Shown: piece after piece, positions 4,725 through 6,184 of the stretch | Position numbering within the stretch: the first letter of the stretch is position 1 | Layout: each line of letters starts with the position of its first letter | Assembly: GCA_002779455.1 (NCBI GenBank) | Contig: PEWM01000267.1 | Coordinates: 1,321-7,504 of the forward strand | Direction of reading: 5' to 3' | Length of the DNA stretch: 6,184 nucleotides | Source: Deltaproteobacteria bacterium CG07_land_8_20_14_0_80_60_11 | GTDB lineage: Bacteria > Desulfobacterota > Desulfobaccia > Desulfobaccales > 0-14-0-80-60-11 | Made by a program: the position numbers and the translations under genes | The notes under the pieces: generated by a model | What the model was told of the DNA's origin: nothing | The model's input: only the letters and a program-made list of their open reading frames with translations | Databases searched by the model: none

Positions 4725-6184
4725 ATGATAAACTTATCTGACTTGCGGCTTTACTTCCGCCTGTTCACCTACCTCAAGCCCCACAAGTGGCGCATGACCG
4801 CGGCGGTCGTGGCCATGCTGGGGGTCTCGGGGCTCACCGCCCTGTTGGCCTACATGGTCAAGCCCGTCCTGGACGACATCTTTTTCGCCAAACAAGAAAA
4901 CATGCTCTATTTGCTGTCCCTGTCGGTGGTGGTCCTCTACCTGGTCAAGGGGTTTTTGTCCTACACCCACAACTACCAGATGAGCTACATCGGCAACGCC
5001 ACCGTCACCCGCCTCCGGGATGAGCTCTTCGCCTCTATCCAGCGCCAGCCCCTGTCCTTCTTCGACGGCGAGGCCACCGGGGTGCTCATGAGCCGCCTCA
5101 CTTACGACGTCAACCTGCTCCAGGACGCGGTGACCCGGGTGGTGACCAGCTTCTTCAAAGACACCTTCACCGTCATCGGCCTCAGCGCGGTGATCTTTTA
5201 CCAACAGTGGCGCCTGGCCATCATGGCCATGGTGGTCTTCCCCCTGGCGGTCCTCATCATCGTCCGCCTGGGCAGACGCATGCGCCGCATCTCGCACGCC
5301 ACCCAGGTGGCCAACGCCTATCTTTACACCGTCCTCCAGGAGTCCCTCATCGGCCAGCGCATCGTCAAGGCGTTCGCCCGGGAAAATTACGAGGAACGGC
5401 GCTTTTCCCGGGCCAACTGGGACTATTTTAACATCCGCATGAAACTGAACGCCACCCGGGAACTGTCCCCGCCGGTGATGGAGTTTTTAGGCTCCCTGGG
5501 GATGGCCGGCATCATTTTGTACGGCGGTTACGCCGTCATCCGGGGGGCCTCCACCCCCGGCACCTTCTTCTCCTTTCTGGCCGCCCTCCTCATGCTCTAC
5601 CAGCCCATCAAGAGCCTGAGTTCGGTGCAAAACATCGTCCAGGAAGGCCTGGCCGCGGCGGTGCGGGTCTTTGGCCTCATGGACCGGGAGCCGGAGATCC
5701 AAGACGCCCCCGGGGCCGCGACCCTGACTCCCCTGGCCCAAGAGATCGGCTATGCAGGGGTCAGCTTCGCCTACGACGGCCGGGAAAACGTTCTCTACGA
5801 CATCAACTTCACCGTGCGCCGGGGCGAAGTGGTGGCGTTGGTGGGCCCCTCCGGGGCCGGCAAATCCACCCTCTTAAATCTCCTGCCCCGCTTCTACGAG
5901 GCCACCGGCGGCGCCATCCTGATCGACGGCCACGATATCAGACACGTCACCCTGGCCTCGCTTCGGGGCCAGATCGGCGTGGTCACCCAGCAGACCATCC
6001 TGTTCAATGACACCGTGCGCCACAACGTGGCCTACGGCAACCTCACCGCCACTGAGGCCGAAATCGTCAATGCCCTCAAGGACGCCCACGCCTATGAGTT
6101 TGTCATGGCGATGCCCCAGGGCCTGGACACCCTCATCGGGGAACAGGGGGTGCGCCTCTCGGGCGGCGAGCGCCAGCGCCTGGC
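4725..6184 (+). CDS. msbA: MsbA-type lipid A exporter, ABC permease/ATPase (cut by window end)
   Basis: This is the 5' part (486 full codons) of a half-size ABC exporter of the MsbA type, which as a homodimer flips lipid A-core across the inner membrane. The N-terminal permease has membrane segments near residues 24-45, 60-80, 137-159, 163-182, 253-273 and 280-298, with typical loops such as LRDELFASIQRQPLSFFD (97-114) and LQESLIGQRIVKAFARE (204-220). The ATPase half starts near 340, with A-loop Tyr350, Walker A GPSGAGKST (374-382), Q-loop Gln422 (VTQQTILF) and signature LSGGERQ (478-484). Walker B, the D-loop and the switch histidine lie past the edge; the family is usually about 580 residues. 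The ATG at 4725 has no clear Shine-Dalgarno, yet the protein begins as the family does. Another lipid or drug exporter of the same subfamily cannot be fully ruled out. Confidence 0.88.
   Translation, partial: MINLSDLRLYFRLFTYLKPHKWRMTAAVVAMLGVSGLTALLAYMVKPVLDDIFFAKQENMLYLLSLSVVVLYLVKGFLSYTHNYQMSYIGNATVTRLRDELFASIQRQPLSFFDGEATGVLMSRLTYDVNLLQDAVTRVVTSFFKDTFTVIGLSAVIFYQQWRLAIMAMVVFPLAVLIIVRLGRRMRRISHATQVANAYLYTVLQESLIGQRIVKAFARENYEERRFSRANWDYFNIRMKLNATRELSPPVMEFLGSLGMAGIILYGGYAVIRGASTPGTFFSFLAALLMLYQPIKSLSSVQNIVQEGLAAAVRVFGLMDREPEIQDAPGAATLTPLAQEIGYAGVSFAYDGRENVLYDINFTVRRGEVVALVGPSGAGKSTLLNLLPRFYEATGGAILIDGHDIRHVTLASLRGQIGVVTQQTILFNDTVRHNVAYGNLTATEAEIVNALKDAHAYEFVMAMPQGLDTLIGEQGVRLSGGERQRL

Overview
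The window looks like chromosomal DNA from a GC-rich, Gram-negative, probably anaerobic bacterium. The Gram-negative call rests on an MsbA-type lipid A exporter. The anaerobe or selenium-user call rests on a YedF-type TusA/DsrE protein, a family tied to selenium metabolism. The mix of genes, codon use and leaderless or weak ribosome sites would fit a Desulfobacterota-like (former deltaproteobacterial) genome. That placement is an inference from gene content, not a sequence match.

Layout. The left third (102-2007) is a minus-strand block read right to left: a family 2 glycosyltransferase, a short OsmC-like peroxiredoxin/redox protein that starts at TTG, and an FMN nitroreductase. The gaps are 42 and 34 nt, and a hairpin with T-tracts on both sides closes the block at 43-69. 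From about 2008 to 2309 there is a divergent intergenic region. It holds a G-rich tract, a strong hairpin, a 10-bp direct repeat with an exact 20-bp period, and a candidate plus-strand promoter.

The rest is plus strand. A 28-codon open frame with its own ribosome site (2310-2396) begins exactly like a TIR-domain protein and then breaks off. Its stop codon overlaps the ATG of a full-length metallo-beta-lactamase/beta-CASP RNA-processing-type nuclease (2396-3805). That gene ends inside a perfect 14-bp inverted repeat. Next come the YedF-like protein (3928-4530) and, after about 190 nt, msbA (4725 to the window edge, truncated). Each of these last two has a plausible but unproven promoter of its own.

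How the genes fit together. OsmC and the nitroreductase form a plausible small redox/detoxification pair. The glycosyltransferase and MsbA both belong to envelope biogenesis, but they lie on opposite strands and are not co-transcribed. The most unusual point is the TIR stub. It looks as if a deletion removed a TIR-effector gene and left its promoter, ribosome site and first codons in translationally coupled contact with the beta-CASP nuclease gene. No CRISPR array, tRNA, rRNA or transposase was seen.
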